Source of the DNA: Siphonobacter sp. BAB-5405
GTDB lineage: Bacteria > Bacteroidota > Bacteroidia > Cytophagales > Spirosomataceae
Assembly (NCBI RefSeq): GCF_002872335.1
Contig: NZ_NJAG01000005.1
Coordinates: 62,001-126,000, forward strand
Length of the DNA: 64,000 nt
Reading direction: 5' to 3'
The position numbers and the translations under genes are program-made. This document shows positions 16,865 to 25,622 of this stretch, one piece after another; within the stretch, counting starts at the first letter, position 1; every line of letters starts with the position of its first letter. The notes beneath the pieces are model-generated. The model did no database searches. It was given only the letters and a program-made list of their open reading frames with translations, and was not told the DNA's origin.

Positions 16865-19723
16865 TTAAGGAATAATGGTTCTTCTTCCGAATGAGTACAC
16901 TACGCTAAGCGTGCTGTAACTGCCTCTTTTGAAACTACGGATGGTCTGTTCTGAACCACCGTTGATTTTTCCGTTCCGATCAAAGTCCTGCTCCAGACGA
17001 ACTGCCTGATTCAACAGATCCTGGATTCCCAAACGCAGTTCCCACTTTTTGCTAAAGGTTTTGCTTACGTTCAGGTCAACTACGCTACGGGGCATTTCGT
17101 AAATAGTCGGATTGTCGACGTTTCCTACGGCGAAAATTCGGGGACCGAATACGTTGTAAAGGATGTTCGCCTGCCAGCCGTTTTTATCAGCGTAGTAAAC
17201 ACCCGCGTTAATCAGGTAAGGAGACTGGTTCATCATCGGACGCTCCGTGTCCGTCAGGCCACGAATGTCGATGGTCTGTACGACGCCGCTCAAACCAGGG
17301 GCCGTTACAAAATCGCCCAGTTTGATTTTACTCTGAATGAGTGACAGGTTTGCTACCAGGGTCAGATTCTTCAGGAATTCGCTACTGGAGTTAGCCAGTG
17401 ATTTGCGGGCCTCCAGCTCGATTCCGTAACTCATCGCACTCTTCGAGTTGATGAAGGTATAAGCCAGACCGTTGACCTGAGGAATCAGAAAACTTTCAAT
17501 CGGATTTTTGAATGATTTGTAGAAACCGGTAATTGAGATTACTTCGCCATCACTGGGGTACAGTTCCCATTTCGCATCTACGTTCTGAATCTGAGCATTG
17601 ACCAGCGTTTCGTTCCCGCGAATGTCAGCGTTCAGGGCAAAGTCGAAATAGTTAAACGGAGCCTGCTCCCTAAATTCCGGACGGTTTACGGTATACGAAT
17701 AAGCTAGGCGTACGTTCTGTTTGTCATTCAGTTTATAGGTAAAGTTGGCCGAAGGAAGCGGACTGAATACCGACTGATTCACCAGTGCTGACTGAAGCAT
17801 GTTACCTAACTTCCGGATGTTGTATTCGCCACGGAAACCCAGGGTTAAGCTCGCTTTGGGAGAGAAGTTGATGTCACCGCCTACATAAGCTGCCGCATAG
17901 GTGTTCGTTGCATTGTACGCGTCCGTTGGTTTGGTTCCGTCCAGCATCGAATAGGTTCCTTCTACTCCTCCGACGTTCTGCTGACTAAATACTTGTCCAA
18001 TGCCCTGCGTAGCAACGTTCTGAACATTGCCTAAACGCTGGTAGCCATAAAAGCGAGCATTGAAATCACGGTCTTTCTGTTCCAGGTAAGCTCCTGCCCG
18101 AATGACGGCAGGGTCACGATCCGCCGGGTTACCTAATTTCTTCTGGAAGTTCACAGAACCCGTATACACGTATTCGTGAAGCGTAGACCAGAAACGGCCT
18201 GATTCCTGCGGGGTAGGATCGTTCGGTGTTGAAACCGTAAAGGGTTGATCAGAATTAGAAGGACGGATGTAACGAACGCGTTTCCAATCCGGCTCCCAGC
18301 GACCCGTAAAACCAAATCCACCCATCCAGTCTAACTTCGTTGCTTCATCAATCTGATGCTCTCCGGAAATTTGACTCGTTAGGATACTACGGTTCTCAAA
18401 CCGTTGCGAGTAGCTCAGACGATCTTGCTCGATTGAAAAGTTTTTTCCTTCCCGTATAACCGTTTCCGTGTTTCCTAACTGGTTGAATAAGGTCTTCCAC
18501 TCCAGCGTGAAATTTGGATTAAAACGTAAGGTCCAGTTTTGTAAAACGCCTAAACGCGTATTCCGTTGAAAACTTTGATCGTGGTTTCTCTCGGCGTAAT
18601 CATTTACGGAAGCTCCGTTATTGAACGTATTCAGCTCGATGCCTGCTACCTGATTTGTCATGGAGTAGTTCACACTCGTCAGGCTGCTCAGACGTTTATC
18701 ACCGATGTCGATCCGACGACCCATGTTGAAGGCAAAGCGAATATCTGGTGAAACGGTCATGTTCTTCAGTCCCCAAGTATTCGGAAACAACTGAGCGTAA
18801 GAAGCCCGGGTAGTCGCATTCAGGCCGTTAAAGGCATTGGCGGTTGCGGGGAAGCTGGTAGGAATTTGCTGCGACTTATCCCATAAACCCAACCAGGCTA
18901 AACCACCCCGATCGTGCGTTTGAGCACTTTGAAACGTCGTATTGGCCCGGTAGCCAACGGTGAAACCCGCATCGGTGAAATTATTATCGGGTTTTTTCTT
19001 CGTATAAATCTTGATGACGCCACCGGCAAAGTCACCGGGTAATTCGGCCGCACCTGATTTGAAGATAATCATGCGGTCCAGAATGTTACTAGGAATGAGG
19101 TCAAAGGAAAAGGCCCGTACGTCTACTTCCGACGAAGGCGTGATCATGTCATTTACCATTACCGTATTATAGCGGGAGCTTAAGCCCCGAACCATTACGA
19201 AACGGTTATCTACAATCGAAATCCCCGGTACCCGACGAATGGCTGCCGCTGCGTCGCGGTCCTGGGATTTTTGAATTTGCATGGAAGAAATCCCAACCGC
19301 AATCGGTTTGAATTGTTTGATTTCGGAAATAACCGCTACTTCGGTGTTGGTGGCACGAGAAGCCCGAACGACTACGTCGGAAAGATTTTTTCCTTCTTCG
19401 ATCAGTTCCGTTTCCAGTACTGTCGTGTTGCCCGATTCTACTCGTACTGCGGAGATTTCGCGGGTTTGATACGAAATGTAGGTGACAAATACTTTGTGCG
19501 TTCCAGCGGGAATGTTGTTGATCGTGAACGCTCCCGTGGCGTCGGTTTGAGTACCCAGGTTCGTACCGTCGAGTCGAACCGTTGCTCCAATGATGCCTTC
19601 CTTGGTTTTGGCATCGTTGATTTTACCACGAATAATTCCAGTCTGGGCTAGGGAGATAAAGCCGGTGAGGGTCAGAAAACAGGTAAATAGTAGACGTTGC
19701 ATATGCGTCTGTGAGGGTTTCAT
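16865..19723 (-). CDS. TonB-dependent receptor with carboxypeptidase-like N-terminal domain
   Basis: The start at 19723 gives 952 residues (MKPSQTHMQRLLFTCFL...), with a signal peptide ending near FISLAQ; the ATG at 19702 is an equally possible start. Order of parts: CarboxypepD_reg-like domain (GIIRGKINDAKTKEGIIGATVRL), a plug (IQKSQDRDAAAAIRRVPGI, FVMVRGLSSRYNTVMVND, IIFKSGAAELPGDFAGGVIKIYTK) and a beta-barrel ending GSYSTLSVVYSFGRRTIIP. This is not the SusC subclass; it resembles the single-receptor type with the GLSSRYN plug motif. Its partner is the TIG/beta-helix lipoprotein downstream rather than a SusD. The ligand is unknown. It is divergent from the M1 peptidase gene across 299 bases. 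Confidence 0.92.
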   Translation of the reverse strand: MKPSQTHMQRLLFTCFLTLTGFISLAQTGIIRGKINDAKTKEGIIGATVRLDGTNLGTQTDATGAFTINNIPAGTHKVFVTYISYQTREISAVRVESGNTTVLETELIEEGKNLSDVVVRASRATNTEVAVISEIKQFKPIAVGISSMQIQKSQDRDAAAAIRRVPGISIVDNRFVMVRGLSSRYNTVMVNDMITPSSEVDVRAFSFDLIPSNILDRMIIFKSGAAELPGDFAGGVIKIYTKKKPDNNFTDAGFTVGYRANTTFQSAQTHDRGGLAWLGLWDKSQQIPTSFPATANAFNGLNATTRASYAQLFPNTWGLKNMTVSPDIRFAFNMGRRIDIGDKRLSSLTSVNYSMTNQVAGIELNTFNNGASVNDYAERNHDQSFQRNTRLGVLQNWTLRFNPNFTLEWKTLFNQLGNTETVIREGKNFSIEQDRLSYSQRFENRSILTSQISGEHQIDEATKLDWMGGFGFTGRWEPDWKRVRYIRPSNSDQPFTVSTPNDPTPQESGRFWSTLHEYVYTGSVNFQKKLGNPADRDPAVIRAGAYLEQKDRDFNARFYGYQRLGNVQNVATQGIGQVFSQQNVGGVEGTYSMLDGTKPTDAYNATNTYAAAYVGGDINFSPKASLTLGFRGEYNIRKLGNMLQSALVNQSVFSPLPSANFTYKLNDKQNVRLAYSYTVNRPEFREQAPFNYFDFALNADIRGNETLVNAQIQNVDAKWELYPSDGEVISITGFYKSFKNPIESFLIPQVNGLAYTFINSKSAMSYGIELEARKSLANSSSEFLKNLTLVANLSLIQSKIKLGDFVTAPGLSGVVQTIDIRGLTDTERPMMNQSPYLINAGVYYADKNGWQANILYNVFGPRIFAVGNVDNPTIYEMPRSVVDLNVSKTFSKKWELRLGIQDLLNQAVRLEQDFDRNGKINGGSEQTIRSFKRGSYSTLSVVYSFGRRTIIP

Positions 19724-20022
19724 AAGTTGATTCGTTTCAATTGGTAGTTGCTGGCACAAAATTCGCTCGGGCGTATTACCTGAGTTTTTCGGCAGTTTTA
19801 TCAGAAAGTGAAGTTTCGCGGGGGTGGGCTTAACAATTTGATAATATGGCTCTACCTTGATTTTGAGCCTTTTACCCGAAAGCAGTCTGAATTTTAATCT
19901 CAGATTTAACTACTTGTCGCGGAAATCCCCCCAATCGCCGAAGGCTAAACGCTTTCCCTCGGCGTTCGCCAAATTTTCTGTATCTTCGAAGCACTGTTCA
20001 CCTAATTTTAGCTTCATCACGG

Positions 20023-22383
20023 ATGAGACGATTGATTCTGGCCATCGGCACCTTTTGTGCGTTTTGGCCTTCAGTGTACGCCCAACGGGGCAATCTTCCC
20101 TCAGCGGAGTTTAATGCCAACACCCGCTTCGAACAATTAGGCACGGCTCTGCCTACGCCTAACTCTACCCGTTCAGCTTCCGGAGCCCCCGGCAAAGAGT
20201 ACTGGCAGCAACGGGCGGATTATGACATTAAAGTGGAGCTTGACGACGCCAACCAACGTATCATCGGTTCCGAAACAGTTACCTATTTCAATCACTCGCC
20301 GGACGATCTGCCGTACCTCTGGATTCAACTGGATCAGAACTTATTCAAGAAGGATGCGATTGGAGCCACGACGCAGTTAGGTGGCGTCAATCCCCAGGGT
20401 ATGTCGGCGGCTCAATTGACGAAGCTGGCCGGAGGTAATGCCAAAGAGTACGGATACAATATCCTTTCAGTGAAAGATGCCAAGGGCAATCCCCTGCATA
20501 CAGTAACCAACCACACGATGATGCGGGTGGATTTACCGACCCCTTTGAAGCCTAATCAATCCGTAAGCTTTTCGGTCGAATGGAATTACAACATCACGGA
20601 ATACTACGGCCGCTCGGGTTATGAGTTTTTCAAAGACGGCAACTACAATTACTTCATCGCCCACTGGTTCCCCCGGATGGCGGTATATGATGACGTAAAC
20701 GGCTGGCAACACAAGCAATTCCTGGGTCAGGGTGAGTTTACGGTACCTTTCGGTAATTATAAAGTAGCCATCACCGCTCCCAATGACCACATTGTGGGTG
20801 CCACGGGCGAGTGCCAGAACTATTCGCAGGTACTGTCTAAAACGCAAATGGACCGCCTGAATAAAGCAAAGAAAAACTTCAAGGAACCCACGCTGATCGT
20901 TACGCAGGATGAAGCCGTAGCCGCTGAGAAAAACAAGGCTACCGGCAAGAAAACCTGGGTATTTAAAGCCGATAACGTACGTGACTTTGCCTTTACCAGC
21001 AGCCGTAAGTTCATCTGGGATGCCATGATGACGAACGTACAGGGGAAGGACATCCTGTGTATGAGCTACTTCTCGAAAGAAGGAAACCCGCTCTGGGAGA
21101 AATACTCGACGCAGGTAGTAGCCCATACGCTGAAGAGTTACTCGGCTCGTACCATTCCGTACCCCTACCCCGTGGCCATTTCCTGCCACGCTACGCCCGG
21201 TGGCGGTATGGAGTATCCGATGATCAGCTTCAATGGGGGTCGTCCGGAATCGGATGGTACGTATTCTGAATCCGTGAAATACGGTATGATTGGTGTAATC
21301 ATCCACGAAGTCGGTCACAACTTCTTCCCCATGATTGTAAACTCGGATGAGCGTCAGTGGTCGTGGATGGACGAAGGTTTGAACACTTTCTGCCAGTATC
21401 TGGCGGAGCAGGAGTGGGATCGTAACTACCCCAGCCGTCGCGGTGAGCCTCAGTATATTGTAGATTACATGCGTTCTTCTTCGAATACGCAGGTCCCGAT
21501 CATGGCTTCTTCGGATAATATCATGCAGTTTGGACCCAACGCTTACGCGAAACCCGCTACGGCTCTGAACATTTTGCGTGAAACCGTTATGGGTCGTGAA
21601 TTATTCGATTACGCGTTCCAGGAATACGCTCGTCGCTGGGCCTTCAAGCACCCTACTCCGGCGGACTTCTTCCGTACGATGGAAGATGCTTCAGGCGTGG
21701 ATCTGGACTGGTTCTGGAAAGGCTGGTTCTATGGCGTAGAACCCGTAGATCAGGACCTGGCCGAAGTCGAATGGTTTGCTATCGACGCCATGGACCCGGC
21801 GATTGCCAAGGCCGCTCAGAAAGCCGTGGACGAAAAGAAACGTCAGACGATGGCCGTAGAACGGAACAAGAAAGACATCAAGCAGACGGTCGTGGAAGCG
21901 AATCCGGCGATGAATGACTTCTACAACAGCTACGATCGGTACGCCGTTACGGAATCCGATAAGAAGAAGTACGCTGATTACCTGGCGACGTTAACGGAAG
22001 ACGAGCGGAAGCTGCTGCAGTCTGGTAAGAATTTCTATACGCTGAGCCTGAAAAACAAAGGTGGCGTACCGATGCCCGTGATTCTTCAGGCGAAGTATGA
22101 AGACGGAACCACGGAAGTATTCCGTTTCCCGGCTGAAATCTGGCGGATGAACGATGTCAGCATCAAGAAAATCATTCCGACGGATAAGAAGGTTACCCAA
22201 TGGACGCTGGACCCCTTCCAGGAGATTGCCGACATCGATACGGAAAACAACAGCTATCCCCGTCAAGCGGCTCAGCCCACGCGTTTCCAGATGTTCAAGC
22301 AGCGTCAGGGTGGTCAGCAGCCCCAAAACCCGATGCAACAACAGCGTCAGGGTGGCAGTGGTGCCGTAGGTGGCCGTAATTAA
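20023..22383 (+). CDS. Secreted M1-family zinc metallopeptidase
   Basis: 786 residues with a signal peptide (MRRLILAIGTFCAFWPSVYAQ). The N-terminal beta-domain typical of M1 enzymes (YDIKVELDDANQRIIGSETVTYFNHSPDDLPYLWIQLD) is followed by the GGGMEYPM substrate-binding loop and the zinc site HEVGHNFFP, with His428, Glu429, His432 and Glu451 in the HExxH-(18)-E arrangement. M1 enzymes are mostly aminopeptidases; this longer Bacteroidota subtype is usually annotated only as M1 family metallopeptidase. The C-terminus is a Gln/Gly-rich low-complexity tail (from about 760). A TATCTTCG promoter-like box lies at 19981-19988. Single gene with a strong terminator. Confidence 0.93.
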   Translation: MRRLILAIGTFCAFWPSVYAQRGNLPSAEFNANTRFEQLGTALPTPNSTRSASGAPGKEYWQQRADYDIKVELDDANQRIIGSETVTYFNHSPDDLPYLWIQLDQNLFKKDAIGATTQLGGVNPQGMSAAQLTKLAGGNAKEYGYNILSVKDAKGNPLHTVTNHTMMRVDLPTPLKPNQSVSFSVEWNYNITEYYGRSGYEFFKDGNYNYFIAHWFPRMAVYDDVNGWQHKQFLGQGEFTVPFGNYKVAITAPNDHIVGATGECQNYSQVLSKTQMDRLNKAKKNFKEPTLIVTQDEAVAAEKNKATGKKTWVFKADNVRDFAFTSSRKFIWDAMMTNVQGKDILCMSYFSKEGNPLWEKYSTQVVAHTLKSYSARTIPYPYPVAISCHATPGGGMEYPMISFNGGRPESDGTYSESVKYGMIGVIIHEVGHNFFPMIVNSDERQWSWMDEGLNTFCQYLAEQEWDRNYPSRRGEPQYIVDYMRSSSNTQVPIMASSDNIMQFGPNAYAKPATALNILRETVMGRELFDYAFQEYARRWAFKHPTPADFFRTMEDASGVDLDWFWKGWFYGVEPVDQDLAEVEWFAIDAMDPAIAKAAQKAVDEKKRQTMAVERNKKDIKQTVVEANPAMNDFYNSYDRYAVTESDKKKYADYLATLTEDERKLLQSGKNFYTLSLKNKGGVPMPVILQAKYEDGTTEVFRFPAEIWRMNDVSIKKIIPTDKKVTQWTLDPFQEIADIDTENNSYPRQAAQPTRFQMFKQRQGGQQPQNPMQQQRQGGSGAVGGRN

Positions 22384-22416
22384 TGCCGACTACTACTAAT
22401 TGAAAGTCAATACATT

Positions 22417-22449
22417 AGCTTCCCGAACCAGTTTCGGGAAGCTTTTTTA
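22417..22449 (+). terminator. Terminator of the M1 peptidase gene
   Basis: AGCTTCCCGAA (22417-22427) pairs perfectly with TTCGGGAAGCT (22433-22443), followed by TTTTTAT. Confidence 0.93.
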
Positions 22450-22494
22450 TTAAAAATTCTTGGGCTAAAGTCACGCAAACGGCCTTTCAAGCCC

Positions 22495-22502
22495 TATATT
22501 TG
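22495..22502 (+). promoter_or_regulatory. -7 promoter box of tRNA-Pro
   Basis: TATATTTG matches TAnnTTTG exactly and ends 11 bases before the mature tRNA 5' end. A convincing -33 element is not seen. Confidence 0.55.
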
Positions 22503-22513
22503 CACCCACATTT

Positions 22514-22587
22514 CGGGATGTGGCGCAGTCCGGTAGCGTACTTGCATGGGGTGCAAGGGGTCGTGGGTTCGAATCCCGCCATCCCGA
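22514..22587 (+). tRNA. tRNA-Pro (anticodon GGG)
   Basis: 74 nt. The acceptor CGGGATG pairs with CATCCCG, discriminator A. The anticodon arm CTTGC-ATGGGGT-GCAAG gives anticodon GGG, and the T arm is GTGGG-TTCGAAT-CCCGC. CCA is not encoded. A promoter box lies upstream and a hairpin terminator downstream. Confidence 0.97.
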
Positions 22588-22598
22588 CCGAAAGTGAA

Positions 22599-22637
22599 AC
22601 AGACCTGCTCAGTAATGAGTGGGTCTTGTTTGTTTTT
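22599..22637 (+). terminator. Terminator of tRNA-Pro
   Basis: AGACCTGCTCA (22601-22611) pairs with TGAGTGGGTCT (22615-22625), including two G-T pairs, with a GTAA tetraloop. TTGTTTGTTTTT follows. Confidence 0.75.
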
Positions 22638-22650
22638 AGGGGTATTCATT

Positions 22651-22709
22651 TATCGTATCTGCATGGATGCAAGGGGTCCTGGAATTGGCCGTCCGCGTTC
22701 GAATTCCAG
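22651..22709 (+). pseudogene. Decayed tRNA-Pro-like fragment
   Basis: About 64 bases after the intact tRNA-Pro, the stretch from 22651 repeats its anticodon and T-arm region imperfectly: CGTATCTGCATGGATGCAAGG, then GGTC, then after an insertion GTTCGAATTCC. The anticodon arm and the GTTCGAAT T-loop core are recognisable, but the acceptor stem is absent, and the T arm is replaced by a longer inverted pair (CTGGAATT/AATTCCAG). It is a non-functional remnant of a second copy or of an integration footprint; which one cannot be told from here. Confidence 0.5.
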
Positions 22710-22827
22710 TAAATTAAGCCATCAGTGGAAACGTCTGAGTGCTTTTTGAATATAGTAAAACATTACTACTTCCGTATTTAGAGACTTCTTTTCCTACACG
22801 TCATCTGTTGTAGTTTTATACGCCCCT

Positions 22828-22873
22828 GCATACGCAAAGAATGGGATTGCTCGCATACATTCTTTGCGTATGC
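22828..22873. repeat. Perfect 16-bp inverted repeat
   Basis: GCATACGCAAAGAATG at 22828-22843 is the exact reverse complement of CATTCTTTGCGTATGC at 22858-22873, with a 14-base spacer. No T run follows on either strand, so it is not an ordinary terminator. It lies in the middle of the long gene-free stretch after tRNA-Pro. Confidence 0.8.
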
Positions 22874-23224
22874 CTGGAAAGCTGTGCTTCGTGTACCTCA
22901 ACCTACGCCGAACCTTTCTCCAGTCTGCCTTACGCTTACGGCACACAATTAACTTTCGAAACAACTCACCCGTAAACGTTTATTATAGTTTGATAGGAAG
23001 TAAGTATACTTTTCACATCCGGCCATAATTCTATTTTGTAGGTTTTTAAAAATTTTTATCGCTACTCTTCTTTTACACAAATCATCGCTTAAATCAATCG
23101 CTTTTTTCGACTAAACAATTGATATAAAAGCACAAACACCCCCTTTATACGTATAGTCTTATTCAATCGAAAGCGATAATTTCCATTCAAACGACAGAAG
23201 TCGTAGTCCTTAATTCCTACACTT
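22874..23224. other. Gene-free AT-rich stretch before the methyltransferase gene
   Basis: About 350 bases with no supported gene. The sequence becomes very AT rich from about 22970, as expected for a promoter region of the methyltransferase at 23225, but I could not fix a clear -7/-33 pair. No mobile-element end or integrase gene is present. Confidence 0.5.
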
Positions 23225-24127
23225 ATGGCATCTCAGGAACATCTGGATTTTACGTACACTACGATTGATAAAATTTTTCGCCTCAGTTTGGGCCCGAATG
23301 GCGACTACAGTGGTGCCCGCTACGAGGGAGATTTTTCACTTTCGCTCGAAGAGGCCCAACGGCGAAAACATCAGTTTATCGCCGATCAGCTGCAGATTGG
23401 ACCCGGATCGCGGGTCTTGGATATGGGCTGCGGCTGGGGACCTTTCCTGACATACGCTAAAAATCTAGGTGCTACCGCGAAGGGCCTTACGCTTTCACAG
23501 GGGCAGGCGGCGGCTTGCCAGACCAGTGGCTTGGACGTCGTTTTGAAAGATTGTCGTCAGGTACGAGCTTCCGATTTTGGCACCTTCGATGCCGTCGTCA
23601 GCGTGGGTGCCATGGAACATTTCTGCTCCATCGAAGAATTTAAAGCCGGAAAGCAGGATCCGGTTTATGCTGACTTCTTTCGGAATATAGCTGAATTATT
23701 ACCCTGTGGTAAACGCTGCTACATTCAGACAATGGTGTTTGGCAAAAACATGATTCCGCTGGAGGAAATCAGCCTGAACGCTCCCAAAGATTCGCCCGCC
23801 TACGCCTTGGCCCTGATGATTGCTCAGTTTCCGGGCTCCTGGCTTCCGTCGGGGCCGGAGCAAGTGATTGAAAATGCAAAACCGCATTTCAAACTGGTTT
23901 CGATGAGCAGTGGTCGATTGGATTATATTGAAACCATCGGTCAGTGGCGAAAGCGATTCCGGGCGTTCAATCTTCAGAAGTACTGGCTCTATGCCACGTT
24001 GATTCCCAAATTTCTGCGTGATAAATCATTCCGGGATTTGATTGCGGTATTCCGGGTCAGCCCAAATCGCTTGTGTTTCGAACACGAAACCATGGAACAT
24101 TACCGGATGGTGTTCGAACGGATCTAG
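23225..24127 (+). CDS. Cyclopropane-fatty-acid-synthase-like SAM methyltransferase
   Basis: 300 residues, cytoplasmic. The SAM site is VLDMGCGWGPFLTYA (about 64-78), with the DGGYG-like acidic positions replaced by LKDCRQV and FDAVVSVGAMEHF following in order, as in the mycolic acid cyclopropane synthase family. The N-terminus (FTYTTIDKIFRLSLGPNGDYSGARY) resembles the CFA-synthase lipid-binding lead. Total length is shorter than E. coli Cfa (about 380), lacking the N-terminal lipid domain, as is usual for MMA-type enzymes. The substrate could be an unsaturated phospholipid acyl chain, but small-molecule methylation is also possible. It is followed by a weak terminator and a separate transporter gene. 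Confidence 0.8.
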   Translation: MASQEHLDFTYTTIDKIFRLSLGPNGDYSGARYEGDFSLSLEEAQRRKHQFIADQLQIGPGSRVLDMGCGWGPFLTYAKNLGATAKGLTLSQGQAAACQTSGLDVVLKDCRQVRASDFGTFDAVVSVGAMEHFCSIEEFKAGKQDPVYADFFRNIAELLPCGKRCYIQTMVFGKNMIPLEEISLNAPKDSPAYALALMIAQFPGSWLPSGPEQVIENAKPHFKLVSMSSGRLDYIETIGQWRKRFRAFNLQKYWLYATLIPKFLRDKSFRDLIAVFRVSPNRLCFEHETMEHYRMVFERI

Positions 24128-24137
24128 CCCACCTAAC

Positions 24138-24167
24138 AGCCCCGCCTCTCCAAGGGGCTATTCTTTT
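24138..24167 (+). terminator. Weak terminator after the methyltransferase gene
   Basis: AGCCCC (24138-24143) pairs with GGGGCT (24154-24159), followed by ATTCTTTT. The stem is only six pairs, so read-through into the transporter is possible. Confidence 0.55.
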
Positions 24168-24323
24168 GAATCGGTTCGGTCTATTTCTAAGGTATCAACC
24201 TCTAAAACTTTAAACGAATCAAACTTCAAACCTAAATTCAAACACCCTACCTCACTAGTTTTTCCCCTCATTTTATCGTATTCTGCGGGAGAATTCGCTG
24301 TCTTTCTCTTCCCCTGTGATCCG

Positions 24324-25622
24324 ATGAATACTCCGCTTGCAAGGCCTGCCCTTTCCGTTCGTCAGCAATTTCGCTCCATCTTGGGCGGATCCATTGGCAA
24401 CCTGATTGAGTGGTACGACTGGTACGCGTACTCGGTCTTTTCCCTCTACTTTGCCAGTGCCTTTTTCCCGAAAGACAACGAAACGGCTCAATTGCTTAAT
24501 ACCGCCGGGATTTTTGCCATTGGTTTCCTCATGCGACCGATCGGCGGCTGGTTGATGGGTCGGTATGCCGACCGCTACGGTCGTAAATCAGCTCTTACGT
24601 TTTCGGTACTGCTCATGAGTGCGGGCTCTTTACTGATTGCCCTGGTACCCGGGTACGATCGGATTGGCCTGCTGGCTCCGCTCCTGCTGGTAGTGGCTCG
24701 CATGATTCAGGGCATTAGCATTGGTGGCGAATACGGTACGGCGGCCACGTACCTCAGCGAAATGGCTCCCCGACACCTGCGGGGCTTTTATTCCAGCTTT
24801 CAGTACGTCACTACCACAATGGGGCAACTGGTCGCCCTCGGTATTTTAATGATTCTTCAACGATACGCCTTAACGTCTGAGCAACTCAGCGATTGGGGCT
24901 GGCGAATTCCCTTTGGGATTGGGGCCGTCCTGGCTCTTTCGGCCATTTCCCTGCGACGAGGACTCGTTGAGACGCAATCGTTCGCTCAGGAAACAACGCA
25001 ACTGGAGCAACGGGGCTCGCTGAAAGAACTCGTCAAATACGCTCCTGAACTACGGCTGGTCATTGGCTTCACCATTGGTCTGACGGTTTCGTATTACACC
25101 TTCACGACGTATATGCAGAAGTTTCTGGTCAATACCGCCGGATTCAGCAAAAACGACGCTACTGCCATCATGGTCGTTACGCTGATTGTCTTCATGCTAG
25201 CCCAGCCTATACTGGGCCTGCTGGGCGACCGGATAGGCCGTAAACGCCTGATGATTCTGTACGGCATTCTGGCGGTACTGACCACCTACCCGATTCTGAC
25301 GTTGCTCAGTCAAACCCAAGATCGCTGGACAGCCACGCTGCTCATCATGCTAGCCATGCTGATTCTCAGTATGAGTACGTCCATTTCGGCTATTATCAAA
25401 GCCGAGCTTTTCCCCGCACACGTTCGTTCACTGGGGGTTAGCTTCCCCTACGCACTGGCCGTCGCATTGTTTGGTGGCACGGCCGAATATATTGCCTTAT
25501 TGTTCAAGGACCGAGGGCACGCCGACTGGTTCTACTGGTACCTGACGGCCTGTATTGCCCTGTCGCTCTGGGTAAGTTTACGTATGCGGGATACCGAAAA
25601 GCACTCTACCCTGGACCGTTAA
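24324..25622 (+). CDS. MFS transporter, metabolite:H+ symporter (MHS) family
   Basis: From the ATG at 24324 (MNTPLARPALSVRQQFRSILGG) the protein has 432 residues and 12 predicted membrane segments. The opening GNLIEWYDWYAYSVFSLYFASAFFP, the GRYADRYGRKSAL loop 2-3 motif and GISIGGEYGTAATYLSEMAP are characteristic of MHS carriers such as KgtP (alpha-ketoglutarate) and ProP. These use the proton gradient to import organic acids or osmolytes; the substrate is not determined here. A much longer in-frame extension from 24042 overlaps the previous gene and is non-conserved, so it is rejected. Its TAA overlaps the opposite-strand stop of the next gene by four bases (TTAA at 25619-25622). Confidence 0.9.
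   Translation: MNTPLARPALSVRQQFRSILGGSIGNLIEWYDWYAYSVFSLYFASAFFPKDNETAQLLNTAGIFAIGFLMRPIGGWLMGRYADRYGRKSALTFSVLLMSAGSLLIALVPGYDRIGLLAPLLLVVARMIQGISIGGEYGTAATYLSEMAPRHLRGFYSSFQYVTTTMGQLVALGILMILQRYALTSEQLSDWGWRIPFGIGAVLALSAISLRRGLVETQSFAQETTQLEQRGSLKELVKYAPELRLVIGFTIGLTVSYYTFTTYMQKFLVNTAGFSKNDATAIMVVTLIVFMLAQPILGLLGDRIGRKRLMILYGILAVLTTYPILTLLSQTQDRWTATLLIMLAMLILSMSTSISAIIKAELFPAHVRSLGVSFPYALAVALFGGTAEYIALLFKDRGHADWFYWYLTACIALSLWVSLRMRDTEKHSTLDR

Noticed and set aside
22500-22749. Two short frames over tRNA-Pro and the remnant
   Set aside because: They overlap the tRNA gene and its terminator; composition is that of RNA-coding sequence.
24042-24323. 94-residue N-terminal extension of the MFS transporter
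   Set aside because: It overlaps the end of the methyltransferase in another frame and is not membrane-like; family similarity starts after 24324.
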